From positions 152,574 through 187,588 of the forward strand of contig NZ_FAOO01000001.1 of NCBI RefSeq assembly GCF_900070205.1: a stretch of DNA of 35,015 bases, given 5' to 3'. The notes under the pieces are model-generated. The model saw only the letters and a list, made by a program, of their open reading frames with translations. It had not been told where the DNA came from and did not search any database. Position 1 is the stretch's first letter, and every line of letters starts with the position of its first letter. This DNA comes from Candidatus Thermokryptus mobilis. GTDB taxonomy: Bacteria; Bacteroidota; Ignavibacteria; Kryptoniales; Kryptoniaceae. The translations under genes were made by a program, and so were the position numbers. Of the stretch, positions 17,909 to 27,042 are shown piece after piece.

Positions 17909-19047
17909 ACGGACGCTTGAGGTTCATTGATGTTTACAGGGGTCTTGCGATACTTTTAATGCTTCACGGTCACACAGCAGATGCGGTTTTATCCCCTACG
18001 GAAAAAATGTCCTTAGCATTTCAAATTTACACTGTCTTTCGTGGCTTCACTGCACCGATGTTCCTGTTCATTTCTGGCTTCGCTTTTTCAATTACGACAT
18101 TAAAACGCGCCGATGAATATTTTAAATTCAGCAAAAAATTCATCAAACGTTTGAGGAAGTTTTTATTTATAACCTTACTCGGCTACTTTTTGCATTTGCC
18201 ATACCTTTCTCTGAAAAAAATTCTGAACGAATCAGATTTCCAAACATTAGCTCAATTATTTTCATCAGATGTCTTGCAAGTGATAGGTCTTACGCTTCTT
18301 TTCCTTCAAATCACTTTGTTTCTTATCAAGGACGAGGCTAAATTCGCAAACTTAATGTTATACTTGGGCGCCTTAATTTTTGCTACATCTCAAATATTCT
18401 TCACGATTGACTTCTCAAAATTTTTACCTCTTCCGATATCCCAGTATTTAAACACCTTCAATGGCTCAAAATTTCCATTTTTCCCATGGTCCGGATTTGT
18501 GATGTTTGGTAGTTATCTCGGCTACATATACATAAAAGCAAGTAAAAATGGAACGACTGAAAAATTCTTCAAAGAAATATCCATCGCATCTTTCGCTCTC
18601 TTCCCAATCGCAACAGCATTGCAAATAATTTACGAGGCAATATTAAAGCCAGACACAAACTTAATTTATTCAAGCCCGTTTCTTGCGATTTCAAGATTAG
18701 CGTTTGTGGTGATTCTGTTTTGTGCGATATGGGAGATTGACAGCAAAATAAATTTAAAAATTTACCCCATACAGTTGCTTGGAATGGAATCATTATTTGC
18801 CTATGTTTTTCACCTGATGGTGGTCTATGGAAGCCCTGTTAATCCGTTTCACTCATTTTACGCGCTGCTTGGAAATTCGCTTGAATATCCATTTGCGTTT
18901 TCCTTGTTCGTAGCACTTGCAAGCACAACATTTGCGCTTTCCTACCTTCTAAATTTTTTAAAATCAAAAAAGCCAAGAGCTGTAAACCTGTTAAAGTTTG
19001 TCATTGTCAATTTGTTCCTGCTAATTTTCATTACAAGTCCATATTAA
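17905..19047 (+). CDS. HGSNAT/YeiB-type multi-pass membrane acyltransferase (DUF1624-like)
   Basis: 380 residues, about ten membrane segments. The opening LRFIDVYRGLAILLMLHGHTAD is the hallmark of the heparan-alpha-glucosaminide N-acetyltransferase catalytic family. Its R-F-x-D-x-x-R-G core and following His are thought to take part in membrane-spanning acetyl transfer. Bacterial members are of mostly unknown specificity and may acetylate surface sugars. The start overlaps the gltX stop (ATGA), indicating translational coupling. I would call it a predicted acetyltransferase only at family level. Confidence 0.75.
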   Translation: MNGRLRFIDVYRGLAILLMLHGHTADAVLSPTEKMSLAFQIYTVFRGFTAPMFLFISGFAFSITTLKRADEYFKFSKKFIKRLRKFLFITLLGYFLHLPYLSLKKILNESDFQTLAQLFSSDVLQVIGLTLLFLQITLFLIKDEAKFANLMLYLGALIFATSQIFFTIDFSKFLPLPISQYLNTFNGSKFPFFPWSGFVMFGSYLGYIYIKASKNGTTEKFFKEISIASFALFPIATALQIIYEAILKPDTNLIYSSPFLAISRLAFVVILFCAIWEIDSKINLKIYPIQLLGMESLFAYVFHLMVVYGSPVNPFHSFYALLGNSLEYPFAFSLFVALASTTFALSYLLNFLKSKKPRAVNLLKFVIVNLFLLIFITSPY

Positions 19048-19060
19048 AATGGAGGTTAAG

Positions 19061-20083
19061 ATGCGAGCTGTTGCTATTACCGAATTCGGCGGTAGGGAAA
19101 AATTAAAACTTATGGAACTTCCCGAGCCAAAACCCAAAGCAGGAGAAGTTTTAATTCAACTTAAAGCTGCGAGTTTAAATCATCTTGATATATGGGTTAG
19201 AAACGGGCTTTACAAAATCCCATTTCCACACATACTTGGAGCTGATGGCGCGGGAGTTATAGTTGAAGTTGGGGATGGTGTGACAAATTTAAAAATTGGG
19301 GAAAAAGTTTTAATCTCACCTGGGATTGGATGTGGTGTTTGTCAAGAGTGCGTCTCTGGAAGGGAAAATTTTTGCAAACTCTACCACATCCTTGGCGTTC
19401 AAAAAGATGGAACTTATGCTGAATATGTAGTTTTACCCGCTCAGAATGTCCTACCTATCCCAGCAAATCTTGATTTTGAATCTGCTGCGTCAATACCGCT
19501 TGTTTTCCTGACCGCTTGGCACGCCCTTGTAACTCGCGGAGGGATAAAACCCGGGATGAAAGTTTTAATACACGCAGCTGGAAGTGGCGTTGGAGTAGCA
19601 GCAATACAAATAGCCAAACTTTTCAACGCATTCGTCTTCACAACCGCTGGAAGCGATGAAAAACTTGAAAAAGCAAAATCACTTGGTGCAGATGTCTTGA
19701 TAAATTACAAAAAAGAGGACTTCCAAGAAAGATTGAAAATTGAAACACAAGGAGAAGGTATTGACCTTATACTTGACCATGTCGGTTTTGACACCGTTAT
19801 GAAGGGGCTTAAATCTCTCAAAAAAGGCGGAAAACTTATAACCTTGGGTGCAACAAGTGGAAGTGAAGTTCCAATTGAACTGAGGTTCGTCTATGGGAAA
19901 AATCTTTCAATTGAGGGGATATATATGGGAAGCAAAGGGGAATTAATGGAAGTTTTAAAATTTTTCACAGATGGAAAACTTAAACCCGTAATCCACGCTG
20001 TTTTACCACTTGAAGAAGCAAAAGAGGCGCATAGAATTCTTGAAGAAAGAGAGGTTTTTGGAAAAGTCGTATTAAGAATTTGA
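19061..20083 (+). CDS. Zinc-binding MDR-family alcohol dehydrogenase / quinone-oxidoreductase-like
   Basis: 340 residues. The GroES-like fold is followed by a Rossmann domain with HAAGSGVGVAAIQIAK near 171-186. The structural zinc site is complete with the ADH spacing: C91, C94, C97 and C105. The catalytic-zinc Cys normally found near 38-42 is replaced (SLNHLD), so the catalytic zinc may be absent, as in zinc-lacking reductases of the family; substrate unknown. The ATG at 19061 has GGAGGTT just upstream and is preferred over an ATG at 19049. It starts 13 bases after the acyltransferase. Confidence 0.85.
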   Translation: MRAVAITEFGGREKLKLMELPEPKPKAGEVLIQLKAASLNHLDIWVRNGLYKIPFPHILGADGAGVIVEVGDGVTNLKIGEKVLISPGIGCGVCQECVSGRENFCKLYHILGVQKDGTYAEYVVLPAQNVLPIPANLDFESAASIPLVFLTAWHALVTRGGIKPGMKVLIHAAGSGVGVAAIQIAKLFNAFVFTTAGSDEKLEKAKSLGADVLINYKKEDFQERLKIETQGEGIDLILDHVGFDTVMKGLKSLKKGGKLITLGATSGSEVPIELRFVYGKNLSIEGIYMGSKGELMEVLKFFTDGKLKPVIHAVLPLEEAKEAHRILEEREVFGKVVLRI

Positions 20084-20104
20084 AATTAATATCTTTTTCA
20101 ATCT

Positions 20105-21397
20105 GTGCAAATCCGCTTTCTGAAATATATCCTCATAGCACTTTCATTGCTAATCACATCTCAAACAAACTCCCAACAACAAACAAAATTAATCCAACTC
20201 ATACACGCCGACAGCTTGATTGGCAGGAAATACGATTCAAAGGTTGTTCGCGAGCTTATCGGTAATGTTCAACTCAAGCACGAAAATATATATTTTTGGT
20301 GTGATAGAGCAATCCAATATGTTGACGAAAATAGAATTGAAGCTTATGGAAATTTGAAGGTTCGCCAGGACACGCTTTTTCTTGAAGCGGATCAAGGTGT
20401 TTATCTAGGTGACAAAAAAATTGCCATTTGCGATGGCAATGTAAAATTAACCGATGGAAGAACAACCCTTGAAGCAGACCATGGAAGCTACGACACACAA
20501 AAAAAACTTGCTACATTTAAAACAAATGTGAAACTTGTTGATTCAACGACGGTCATAACCGCAGAACAGCTTTTCTATTATAGAACCGAAAAAAAATCCA
20601 TTGCTGTTGGGAATGTTGTGATTAAAAACCTTGAGAATAACATCACAATTTACGGTGACTATTTTGAAAATTATGATAGCACAAAATATAGCGTCATCAG
20701 AAATAGCCCAAAGCTTGTTCAAATTGACACCACCTCGGATGGAAAAATTGACACCTTGATAGTGATCGGGAAATTTATGGAAGCTTTTAGAGATACAAAT
20801 GTCAGTATGTTTTCGGCGACGGATAGCGTAGTAATTGTAAGGGGAAATCTATCGGCTATCTGTGGCGATGTTTTTTATTACGACAAAAAAGAAATCATAA
20901 TCCTGTGGCGAAAACCTGTAATATGGTATGGGGATAGTCAAGTTTCCGGTGACTCGGTGGTTGTAAAACTTAAAGAAAGAAAAATTGATGAAGTTTATGT
21001 CTATGGGTCAGCATTCATAATTGAACCAGCGGACACATCTTATCCGGAGCGCTTCAATCAGTTGAAAGGCAAATCCATGGTGATAAGGTTCAAGGACAAC
21101 AAAATTGATGAAGTTCATGTTGTAAAAAATGCGATAAGTTTGTATTATATCTTTGAAACAAACGATAAAGGAGATAAAAAGGCAAACGGCGCAAACTATG
21201 TCAGTGGAGATAGCGTGTGGATAAAATTTAAAGACGGAAAGATAAACAGGATAAAAATCGCCGGTGGGATTGAGGGAATTTATTATCCAGAGGAAATGGT
21301 AGAAGGAAAAGAGACAAGTTTTAACCTTGAGGGCTTCAATTATATAAAAAGAAAACCAAGCAAAAATGATAAATTTGAAATCGTTTGGGTCAAATAA
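20105..21397 (+). CDS. OstA/LptA-like lipopolysaccharide-transport protein
   Basis: 430 residues with an N-terminal hydrophobic segment (about 1-24). The body is a long array of OstA-type strands: [41 protein letters not shown] and similar repeats through about residue 260, then more of the same ([42 protein letters not shown]). This beta-jellyroll forms the periplasmic bridge for LPS. It is longer than LptA and resembles the OstA-like proteins of the Bacteroidota group. The start is GTG 20105. It overlaps lptB by 32 bases, which strongly supports the LPS-export role. Confidence 0.85.
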   Translation: MQIRFLKYILIALSLLITSQTNSQQQTKLIQLIHADSLIGRKYDSKVVRELIGNVQLKHENIYFWCDRAIQYVDENRIEAYGNLKVRQDTLFLEADQGVYLGDKKIAICDGNVKLTDGRTTLEADHGSYDTQKKLATFKTNVKLVDSTTVITAEQLFYYRTEKKSIAVGNVVIKNLENNITIYGDYFENYDSTKYSVIRNSPKLVQIDTTSDGKIDTLIVIGKFMEAFRDTNVSMFSATDSVVIVRGNLSAICGDVFYYDKKEIIILWRKPVIWYGDSQVSGDSVVVKLKERKIDEVYVYGSAFIIEPADTSYPERFNQLKGKSMVIRFKDNKIDEVHVVKNAISLYYIFETNDKGDKKANGANYVSGDSVWIKFKDGKINRIKIAGGIEGIYYPEEMVEGKETSFNLEGFNYIKRKPSKNDKFEIVWVK

Positions 21398-22154
21398 AAG
21401 TAACGAGGTCGGTAATAAAGGCATAAGCGTTTTGCGTGCGGAGTCGCTTTATAAAAGATATAAGAAAAGATATGTCGTCAAAAATGTAAGCATAGAAGTC
21501 AAACAAGGTGAAGTCGTTGGACTTCTCGGACCAAACGGAGCCGGAAAAACCACGACATTTTATATGATTGTCGGGATGATAAAACCAAACGCCGGGAAAG
21601 TTTTCATTGATGAAATTGAAATAACCAAGATGCCAATGTATAAAAGAGCGAGATTAGGAATAAGCTACCTACCACAGGAGGCGAGTATATTCAGGAAACT
21701 AACCGTTGAAGAAAATATAATGGCTGTTTTACAGGTTATGGATTTGACCCCTGAACAAAGAAGGGAAAAACTTGAGAAATTACTTGAGGATTTTGGAATC
21801 GCTCATATAAGAAAGAGCAAGGGTTATATGTTAAGTGGCGGTGAGAGAAGGCGAACTGAAATTGCAAGAGCTCTTGCAACCGACCCGAAGTTCATTTTGC
21901 TTGATGAGCCGTTCGCTGGAATTGATCCGATCGCCGTTGAGGATCTAATGAACATAGTCGCTAATTTAAAAAACAGAAATATAGGCGTCTTGATAACCGA
22001 TCATAATGTTCACGAGACGCTTTCAATAACTGACAGAGCGTATCTTTTATTTGAGGGGCAAATTTTAAAGGAGGGAACTGCTGAATTTCTCGCAAATGAC
22101 CCCGAGGCGAGAAAACTATACCTCGGGGAAAAATTTAAACTTGACCGTTATTAA
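21366..22154 (+). CDS. lptB: LPS export ABC transporter ATP-binding protein LptB
   Basis: 262 residues. Walker [10 protein letters not shown] is at 55-63, the LptB-specific [18 protein letters not shown] is near 101-118, the signature [15 protein letters not shown] is at 156-170, and Walker [14 protein letters not shown] is near 176-188. LptB powers extraction of LPS from the inner membrane. The first 22 residues are extra relative to typical LptB (which begins near [10 protein letters not shown]), so the true start may be an internal site. Its final TAA interlocks with the stop of the convergent mnmA. Confidence 0.95.
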   Translation: MINLKSFGSNKSNEVGNKGISVLRAESLYKRYKKRYVVKNVSIEVKQGEVVGLLGPNGAGKTTTFYMIVGMIKPNAGKVFIDEIEITKMPMYKRARLGISYLPQEASIFRKLTVEENIMAVLQVMDLTPEQRREKLEKLLEDFGIAHIRKSKGYMLSGGERRRTEIARALATDPKFILLDEPFAGIDPIAVEDLMNIVANLKNRNIGVLITDHNVHETLSITDRAYLLFEGQILKEGTAEFLANDPEARKLYLGEKFKLDRY

Positions 22155-23260
22155 ATATCAATCGCCCTCTCAATTATACCTCCGCCCACAACGACATCAC
22201 CATCATAAAACACGACTGACTGACCTGGGGTAATTGCTCTTTTCGGTGAGTCAAACTTTACAATAATCTTTCCATCATCATAGTTTTCAAGCGTTGCGGG
22301 ACTTCCCTCATCCAAATATCTTATTTTGGCGACAACTCTCATCCCATCCTCAACCTTATCAACAGAAATTAAATTAACATTTCCAGCAATCAAAGCATTG
22401 TGATAAAGTTTATCCTCGGTTCCAACCTCAATTATATTCGTCTCCGGGTAAATTCCAAGGACATAAACTGGATAACCAAGTGCCAAGCCAAGACCTTTTC
22501 TCTGCCCGATTGTATAGAACGGATAACCCTTGTGCTTTCCGACAACTTTACCATCCATAACTATATCACCACCGCTTACCCTTTCAGCAAGTCCATTGAC
22601 ATTTTTCAAGAGAAAACTAACATAATCATTATCTGGAACAAAGCAAATCTCAAAGCTCTCCGGCTTATTGGCTATTTTCAATCCATATTTACTTGCAAGT
22701 TCACGAACCTCCTGCTTTGTAAGCTCGCCTAGTGGAAAAATAGTTTTGCTTAAACTTTCCTGCGTCAATCCCCAAAGAGCATATGATTGATCTTTTGACT
22801 TATCAACACCACGCATCAAGATATACCTTCCTTTTCCTTCGTCAAAGCTCAATCGTGCGTAATGACCCGTCGCTATAAAATCAGCTCCAAGCAGGGTTGC
22901 TTTTCTTATCAATGCCTCCCACTTTATCTTTCGGTTGCACATAACACACGGATTCGGAGTTCTGCCGTCAAGATAATCACTGATGAAATAATTTATCACC
23001 TCACGCTTGAATTCCTTGGTAAGATCAATTACATAATGCGGGAATCCAAGCTTCGTTGCAACCATCCTCGCATCGTTAATCCCCTCAAGCGAACAACAGC
23101 TGTGCTCGTTTTGAACTCCTATTTCTTCGTAATTATATGTCTTTATCGTTATCCCTATAAGATTATATCCCATCTCTTTTAAAATCAAAGCAGCAACAGA
23201 AGAATCAACACCGCCACTCATAGCTACACATATTGTTGCATCCTTTGGAATCGTTCTCAT
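22151..23260 (-). CDS. mnmA: tRNA-specific 2-thiouridylase MnmA
   Basis: 369 residues. It adds sulfur at the wobble U34 of tRNA-Lys, -Glu and -Gln, receiving it through a cysteine persulfide. The PP-loop SGGVDSS is at 15-21. The catalytic Cys is C105 in NPCVMCN and the persulfide Cys is C206 in FEICFVPD. The central [16 protein letters not shown] segment and the C-terminal [19 protein letters not shown] are family landmarks. The start has no strong ribosome site. It stops within the lptB stop codon on the other strand. Confidence 0.96.
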   Translation of the reverse strand: MRTIPKDATICVAMSGGVDSSVAALILKEMGYNLIGITIKTYNYEEIGVQNEHSCCSLEGINDARMVATKLGFPHYVIDLTKEFKREVINYFISDYLDGRTPNPCVMCNRKIKWEALIRKATLLGADFIATGHYARLSFDEGKGRYILMRGVDKSKDQSYALWGLTQESLSKTIFPLGELTKQEVRELASKYGLKIANKPESFEICFVPDNDYVSFLLKNVNGLAERVSGGDIVMDGKVVGKHKGYPFYTIGQRKGLGLALGYPVYVLGIYPETNIIEVGTEDKLYHNALIAGNVNLISVDKVEDGMRVVAKIRYLDEGSPATLENYDDGKIIVKFDSPKRAITPGQSVVFYDGDVVVGGGIIERAIDI

Positions 23261-23311
23261 CTATTTTAATTTTTTTATTTTCAATTCACCGGCTTGCCTT
23301 TAAAATAAAAC

Positions 23312-24238
23312 TCATTTTTTGCTCAAAAAATTTCTCAAACTTTCTCTATTTTTAAAAGCCAAATCGGAAAGCTCTGACACCAAAAGCCCGGACATCATAA
23401 GAAAGGAACCAAGAAGTGCAAAGGGAGAAAATTTTTCATTTAAGAAAATCCTCGCTATGAAGGCAGCAAAGACGGGTTCCATAGTAAATATAACTGACGC
23501 TCTTGTCGGCGTTGTATATTTTTGATATTCAGTTTGAATATGGGTTGCAAGTATAGTTGCGAAAATTGATGTGTATGCTATGGCGAGGAAAAAGCCAAGG
23601 TTCAAATTTAATTTAACATCTTCAAAAAATGGGGAAACAAGAAAAGAAAAAACAGAAGTGAAAGCCAACTGAATGAAAACAAGCTTTCCCGTCCGATGGC
23701 GTTTTGAATAAATGTCAATGAAAACGACATATAAAGCGAACATAATTGCGCAAAAAAGCGTCAAAAAATCACCGATTGTGAAATTACCGCCGAGGGAGTA
23801 AATAAAATTTTCAATTGACCCTTCACCCGATGTTAGAAAGAGAAGACCAAGCATCACGAGAAATATACCGATCAGATTTCCAACCTTTGGCGGTTTCTTC
23901 TCTATTAGAAGCTGAGCGATTGGTGTAAAGATAACAAGCATCCCCGTTATGAAACCAGACTTTGAAGCGGTTGTATATTTTAAGCCGACCGTTTGAAGTG
24001 CAAAGCCAGCAAAGAGAAAAAAGGCAACTATCAGACCATCACGCCACACTAAATAGTCAAAATCTTTAAGATTAACCCGAAAGAAGACGACATATAAAAT
24101 TGTTGAGACGCCAAATCTAACACTAAGGAAAAGCAAAGGTGAAACATCATTAAGAGCGATCTTAACTATGCTAAATGTTCCACCCCAAATGAGCGTTATG
24201 AATAATAAGAGAAGTTCAGCTTTATATTGCATTCTCAT
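23312..24238 (-). CDS. EamA/DMT-superfamily transporter
   Basis: 308 residues with ten predicted membrane segments in two EamA repeats (about 1-140 and 148-300). Typical elements are LLFITLIWGGTFSIVK at the start, FITGMLVIFTPIAQLL in the first repeat and YTSIFATILATHIQTEYQKY followed by RASVIFTMEPVFAAFIA in the second. The family exports amino acids, nucleobases or other small metabolites; the substrate cannot be read from sequence. Two in-frame ATGs (24238, 24232) are equally plausible. The gap to mnmA is 51 bases, so co-transcription is possible. Confidence 0.9.
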   Translation of the reverse strand: MRMQYKAELLLLFITLIWGGTFSIVKIALNDVSPLLFLSVRFGVSTILYVVFFRVNLKDFDYLVWRDGLIVAFFLFAGFALQTVGLKYTTASKSGFITGMLVIFTPIAQLLIEKKPPKVGNLIGIFLVMLGLLFLTSGEGSIENFIYSLGGNFTIGDFLTLFCAIMFALYVVFIDIYSKRHRTGKLVFIQLAFTSVFSFLVSPFFEDVKLNLNLGFFLAIAYTSIFATILATHIQTEYQKYTTPTRASVIFTMEPVFAAFIARIFLNEKFSPFALLGSFLMMSGLLVSELSDLAFKNRESLRNFLSKK

Positions 24239-24253
24239 CTATTTAAAGCGTGT

Positions 24254-25924
24254 TCATTTCGTTTTTAACTGATTTGAGATCAAGATTATCGTTGCCACCG
24301 TTGAAGCAACCGCACCGACGGTCAAGATGATATCTTTTGCAAGATTCCAGTAATAAATCGGCTCCCTTATAATTTTCTTGGGAACGAAAATATAATCACC
24401 AGGCTCAATCTCAACATCTTCAGCGTCGCTCCATGTATAAGTTTTTCTCTTGATAACTTTCACATCGCCTTTACGTGCAAATTGCGAAAAACCCCCCGCC
24501 CTTGAAATGTAATATCTGTAATCTCTCCCCTTCTCATATGAAACAAACCCCGGATTGTTAACCTGACCGAAGACATAGACGAAGTTATATCTTGGCGGGA
24601 CATAAATCAGATTCCCATCCTGTAGCTCATAATCCTCAAGCCCAGAGATGACCCTTTCAGCATCAATTGATTTAAATTTGAGTGACTTTAAAACATCAAC
24701 TTCATAAGAAAAATAAAGCGAATCAGAACTTGGAAAGACAAAATTCTTCAACAACAGCAGCGGAAGGAGGGTATCAATTCGCACGGCGATCGGATTGTTA
24801 ACCCCACCGCTGATCACCAACACATTCGCAACATCAGCATACTCTGTCAATTGCGCCTCTTTTAAAATTTGACTTAACATAGTTCCATTTCTTGATATTG
24901 GATATGTCCCCGGACGTTTAACTTCACCAGTAATTGTCACTTTATAATCCTGTTTCAAAGTTCTCTTTTCCGGGACGAAAATTCTATCGTTTCTCTCAAG
25001 CGATATATCTTCAACCGAACCGTTCAAAATGTCTTTAAAATTAACATAAATTTTCTCTTTGATTTTGCCTTGCTCATCAAGCCGTGAAATCTCAATTCTT
25101 TCAATGTCAGCACTCTCAAGTGTCCCGCCAGCAATCTCAATTATATCTCTCAATTTATCACCTTCAACGAACTCATAACTCCCAGGTTTATTCACCGCCC
25201 CGTAAATTGAAACGAACGAATTCGGGTCTCGCCTTTGAAGAATCAACCAGTCCCCTTCAAGAAGATACGGGTTATATTTATCATCCCCTGTGGCAAAATA
25301 TTTCCTCAAATCAACATTTAAAATAGCCCCATTTCTTCGCAATTGAATCTTCCTGAAATTGACACTATCAGCCATCAATATTCTTCGCTCTATCCTAAAG
25401 GTATCAATAGGTTGAAAAGCAAGCGCTAACGCATTTGAAACCCTGTCAATTGACCGAACTTTATATTTCTCATATCTTGGGGCATAGCCAGTTATGGTTA
25501 TATAAAATGTTCTCGGTGCAACAAGCGTCACACTTATCTCACCGGAAATATATTTAGCCCTTATCTTCTGCATCATCTCCTTCTTAGCATCTGAAAGCGT
25601 TCGTCCTGCAACCTTGACTTCGCCAACCGTCGGAATTATCACAGTTCCTTCAACAGTGACCTGAACGAGAAAGTTAAGCGGGGGCGAAGTCCATATGTTA
25701 ACGCTTAAAATATCCCCAGGACCTACAATATAGCTTTCCGGGTCAATCGGTCTCTCAAGAGTCAAAACATTTGGATCAAAGATCGGAAATTGTAAATTCT
25801 GTGCCTGTTTGAAAACATCTCCAAACTTCACAAATCCCTTTTCTTCGCCCATTTTAGTTTCAACTTGACATAAAAGCCCTGTATTAAAAAAGATGACCAT
25901 AATTATTAAGAAAAATCGTCGCAT
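24254..25924 (-). CDS. Polysaccharide export protein with SLBB domains (Wza-like)
   Basis: 556 residues. A signal-like segment covers 1-19. A polysaccharide-export domain starts near residue 63 (SYIVGPGDILSVNIW...TVEGTVIIPTVGEV). Three clear SLBB-like domains follow: near 243 (VSIYGAVNKPGSYEFV), near 325 (YKVTITGEVKRPGTYP) and near 462 (FVYVFGQVNNPGF). The C-terminus has one hydrophobic helix (IILTVGAVASTVATIILIS), which could sit in the outer membrane as in Wza. No proper lipobox is visible. It forms the outer-membrane or periplasmic duct for capsule or exopolysaccharide. rfbB starts 14 bases upstream in the same operon. Confidence 0.9.
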   Translation of the reverse strand: MRRFFLIIMVIFFNTGLLCQVETKMGEEKGFVKFGDVFKQAQNLQFPIFDPNVLTLERPIDPESYIVGPGDILSVNIWTSPPLNFLVQVTVEGTVIIPTVGEVKVAGRTLSDAKKEMMQKIRAKYISGEISVTLVAPRTFYITITGYAPRYEKYKVRSIDRVSNALALAFQPIDTFRIERRILMADSVNFRKIQLRRNGAILNVDLRKYFATGDDKYNPYLLEGDWLILQRRDPNSFVSIYGAVNKPGSYEFVEGDKLRDIIEIAGGTLESADIERIEISRLDEQGKIKEKIYVNFKDILNGSVEDISLERNDRIFVPEKRTLKQDYKVTITGEVKRPGTYPISRNGTMLSQILKEAQLTEYADVANVLVISGGVNNPIAVRIDTLLPLLLLKNFVFPSSDSLYFSYEVDVLKSLKFKSIDAERVISGLEDYELQDGNLIYVPPRYNFVYVFGQVNNPGFVSYEKGRDYRYYISRAGGFSQFARKGDVKVIKRKTYTWSDAEDVEIEPGDYIFVPKKIIREPIYYWNLAKDIILTVGAVASTVATIILISNQLKTK

Positions 25925-25938
25925 CGCTCAAATTCATT

Positions 25939-26961
25939 TTAATTTTTCAATCTCTCACCATACCAGAGTTGATAATAATTTTGATACTCACCGCTTATGA
26001 CCTTTTTCCACCAGTCCTCGTTTTGGATATACCAATTTATCGTTTCAGTTATTGCCTCCTCAAAGCTAAAAATCGGCTCCCAACCAAGTTCTCTTTTTAT
26101 CTTCGTCCAATCCATCGCATATCTCCTATCATGCCCGGGTCTGTCCTTAACAAATTTTATCAATGACTCTGGCTTGTTAAGTTTCTTAAGTATCAACTTA
26201 ACTATGTCAATGTTTCGCCATTCGTTACTTGCCCCAATGTTATAAATTTCCCCTGGTTTACCCCTTTGAATTACAAAGTCAATAGCTCTACAATGGTCAA
26301 GGACATAAATCCAATCACGGACATTCTCACCATCACCATAAACAGGTAATGGTTTGTCGTTCAGCGCATTTATTATCATAAGCGGTATAAGCTTCTCGGG
26401 AAATTGATACGGTCCGAAATTATTTGAACACCTTGTTATTATAATCGGAACGCCGAATGTCTTAAAATATGCCCTACATAAAAGGTCAGCACTCGCTTTG
26501 CTTGCTGCATAGGGTGAATTCGGAGAAAGAGGCATATCCTCAGTAAATTTGCCCGTTGGGCCAAGCGAACCATAAACCTCATCGGTTGAAATTTGAATGA
26601 ATTTTTCAATCTCATATTTTTTCGCCACCTCAAGCAAAACTTGGGTTCCAATGACATTTGTCCGCATGAAAACCTCCGAACCAAGTATGCTTCTGTCAAC
26701 ATGGGACTCAGCAGCAAAGTTTACAACCACATCAACATTAAACTTTCTAACCACATATTCAACAAGCTCTTGGTTACATATATCCCCTTTTACGAAATGA
26801 TAATTCGGGTTGTCCTCAACATCCCTCAAGTTTTCAAGATTTCCTGCGTAGGTGAGTTTATCAAGATTTACAACCGTCAAATCGGGATAGTTTTGTAAGA
26901 TATAGCGGACGAAATTACTCCCGATGAAACCTGCACCACCGGTTACAAGGATACTTTGCAT
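25939..26961 (-). CDS. rfbB: dTDP-glucose 4,6-dehydratase
   Basis: 340 residues. It converts dTDP-glucose to dTDP-4-keto-6-deoxyglucose, a precursor of rhamnose and other deoxysugars. The Rossmann motif TGGAGFIG is at 7-14, the catalytic TDE (T126-D127-E128) is in STDEVYG, and the Tyr-x-x-x-Lys pair is Y151 and K155. The start is ATG 26961; an upstream TTG at 26988 adds nine unsupported residues. rfbA, rfbC and rfbD are not in this window, so the deoxysugar pathway is incomplete here. It is divergently placed from the large barrel gene. Confidence 0.95.
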   Translation of the reverse strand: MQSILVTGGAGFIGSNFVRYILQNYPDLTVVNLDKLTYAGNLENLRDVEDNPNYHFVKGDICNQELVEYVVRKFNVDVVVNFAAESHVDRSILGSEVFMRTNVIGTQVLLEVAKKYEIEKFIQISTDEVYGSLGPTGKFTEDMPLSPNSPYAASKASADLLCRAYFKTFGVPIIITRCSNNFGPYQFPEKLIPLMIINALNDKPLPVYGDGENVRDWIYVLDHCRAIDFVIQRGKPGEIYNIGASNEWRNIDIVKLILKKLNKPESLIKFVKDRPGHDRRYAMDWTKIKRELGWEPIFSFEEAITETINWYIQNEDWWKKVISGEYQNYYQLWYGERLKN

Positions 26962-27042
26962 TAAAAAAATTCCCTTTTTAATTTTCAATTTGAGGCGACA
27001 AATTTCAAATTAATCTATGAAAATGCCACTAAAAAAACAATT

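Noticed and set aside
25868-25924. Lipoprotein signal on the SLBB export protein
   Set aside because: The sequence before the Cys reads GLLC, which lacks the small residue required just before a lipobox Cys.
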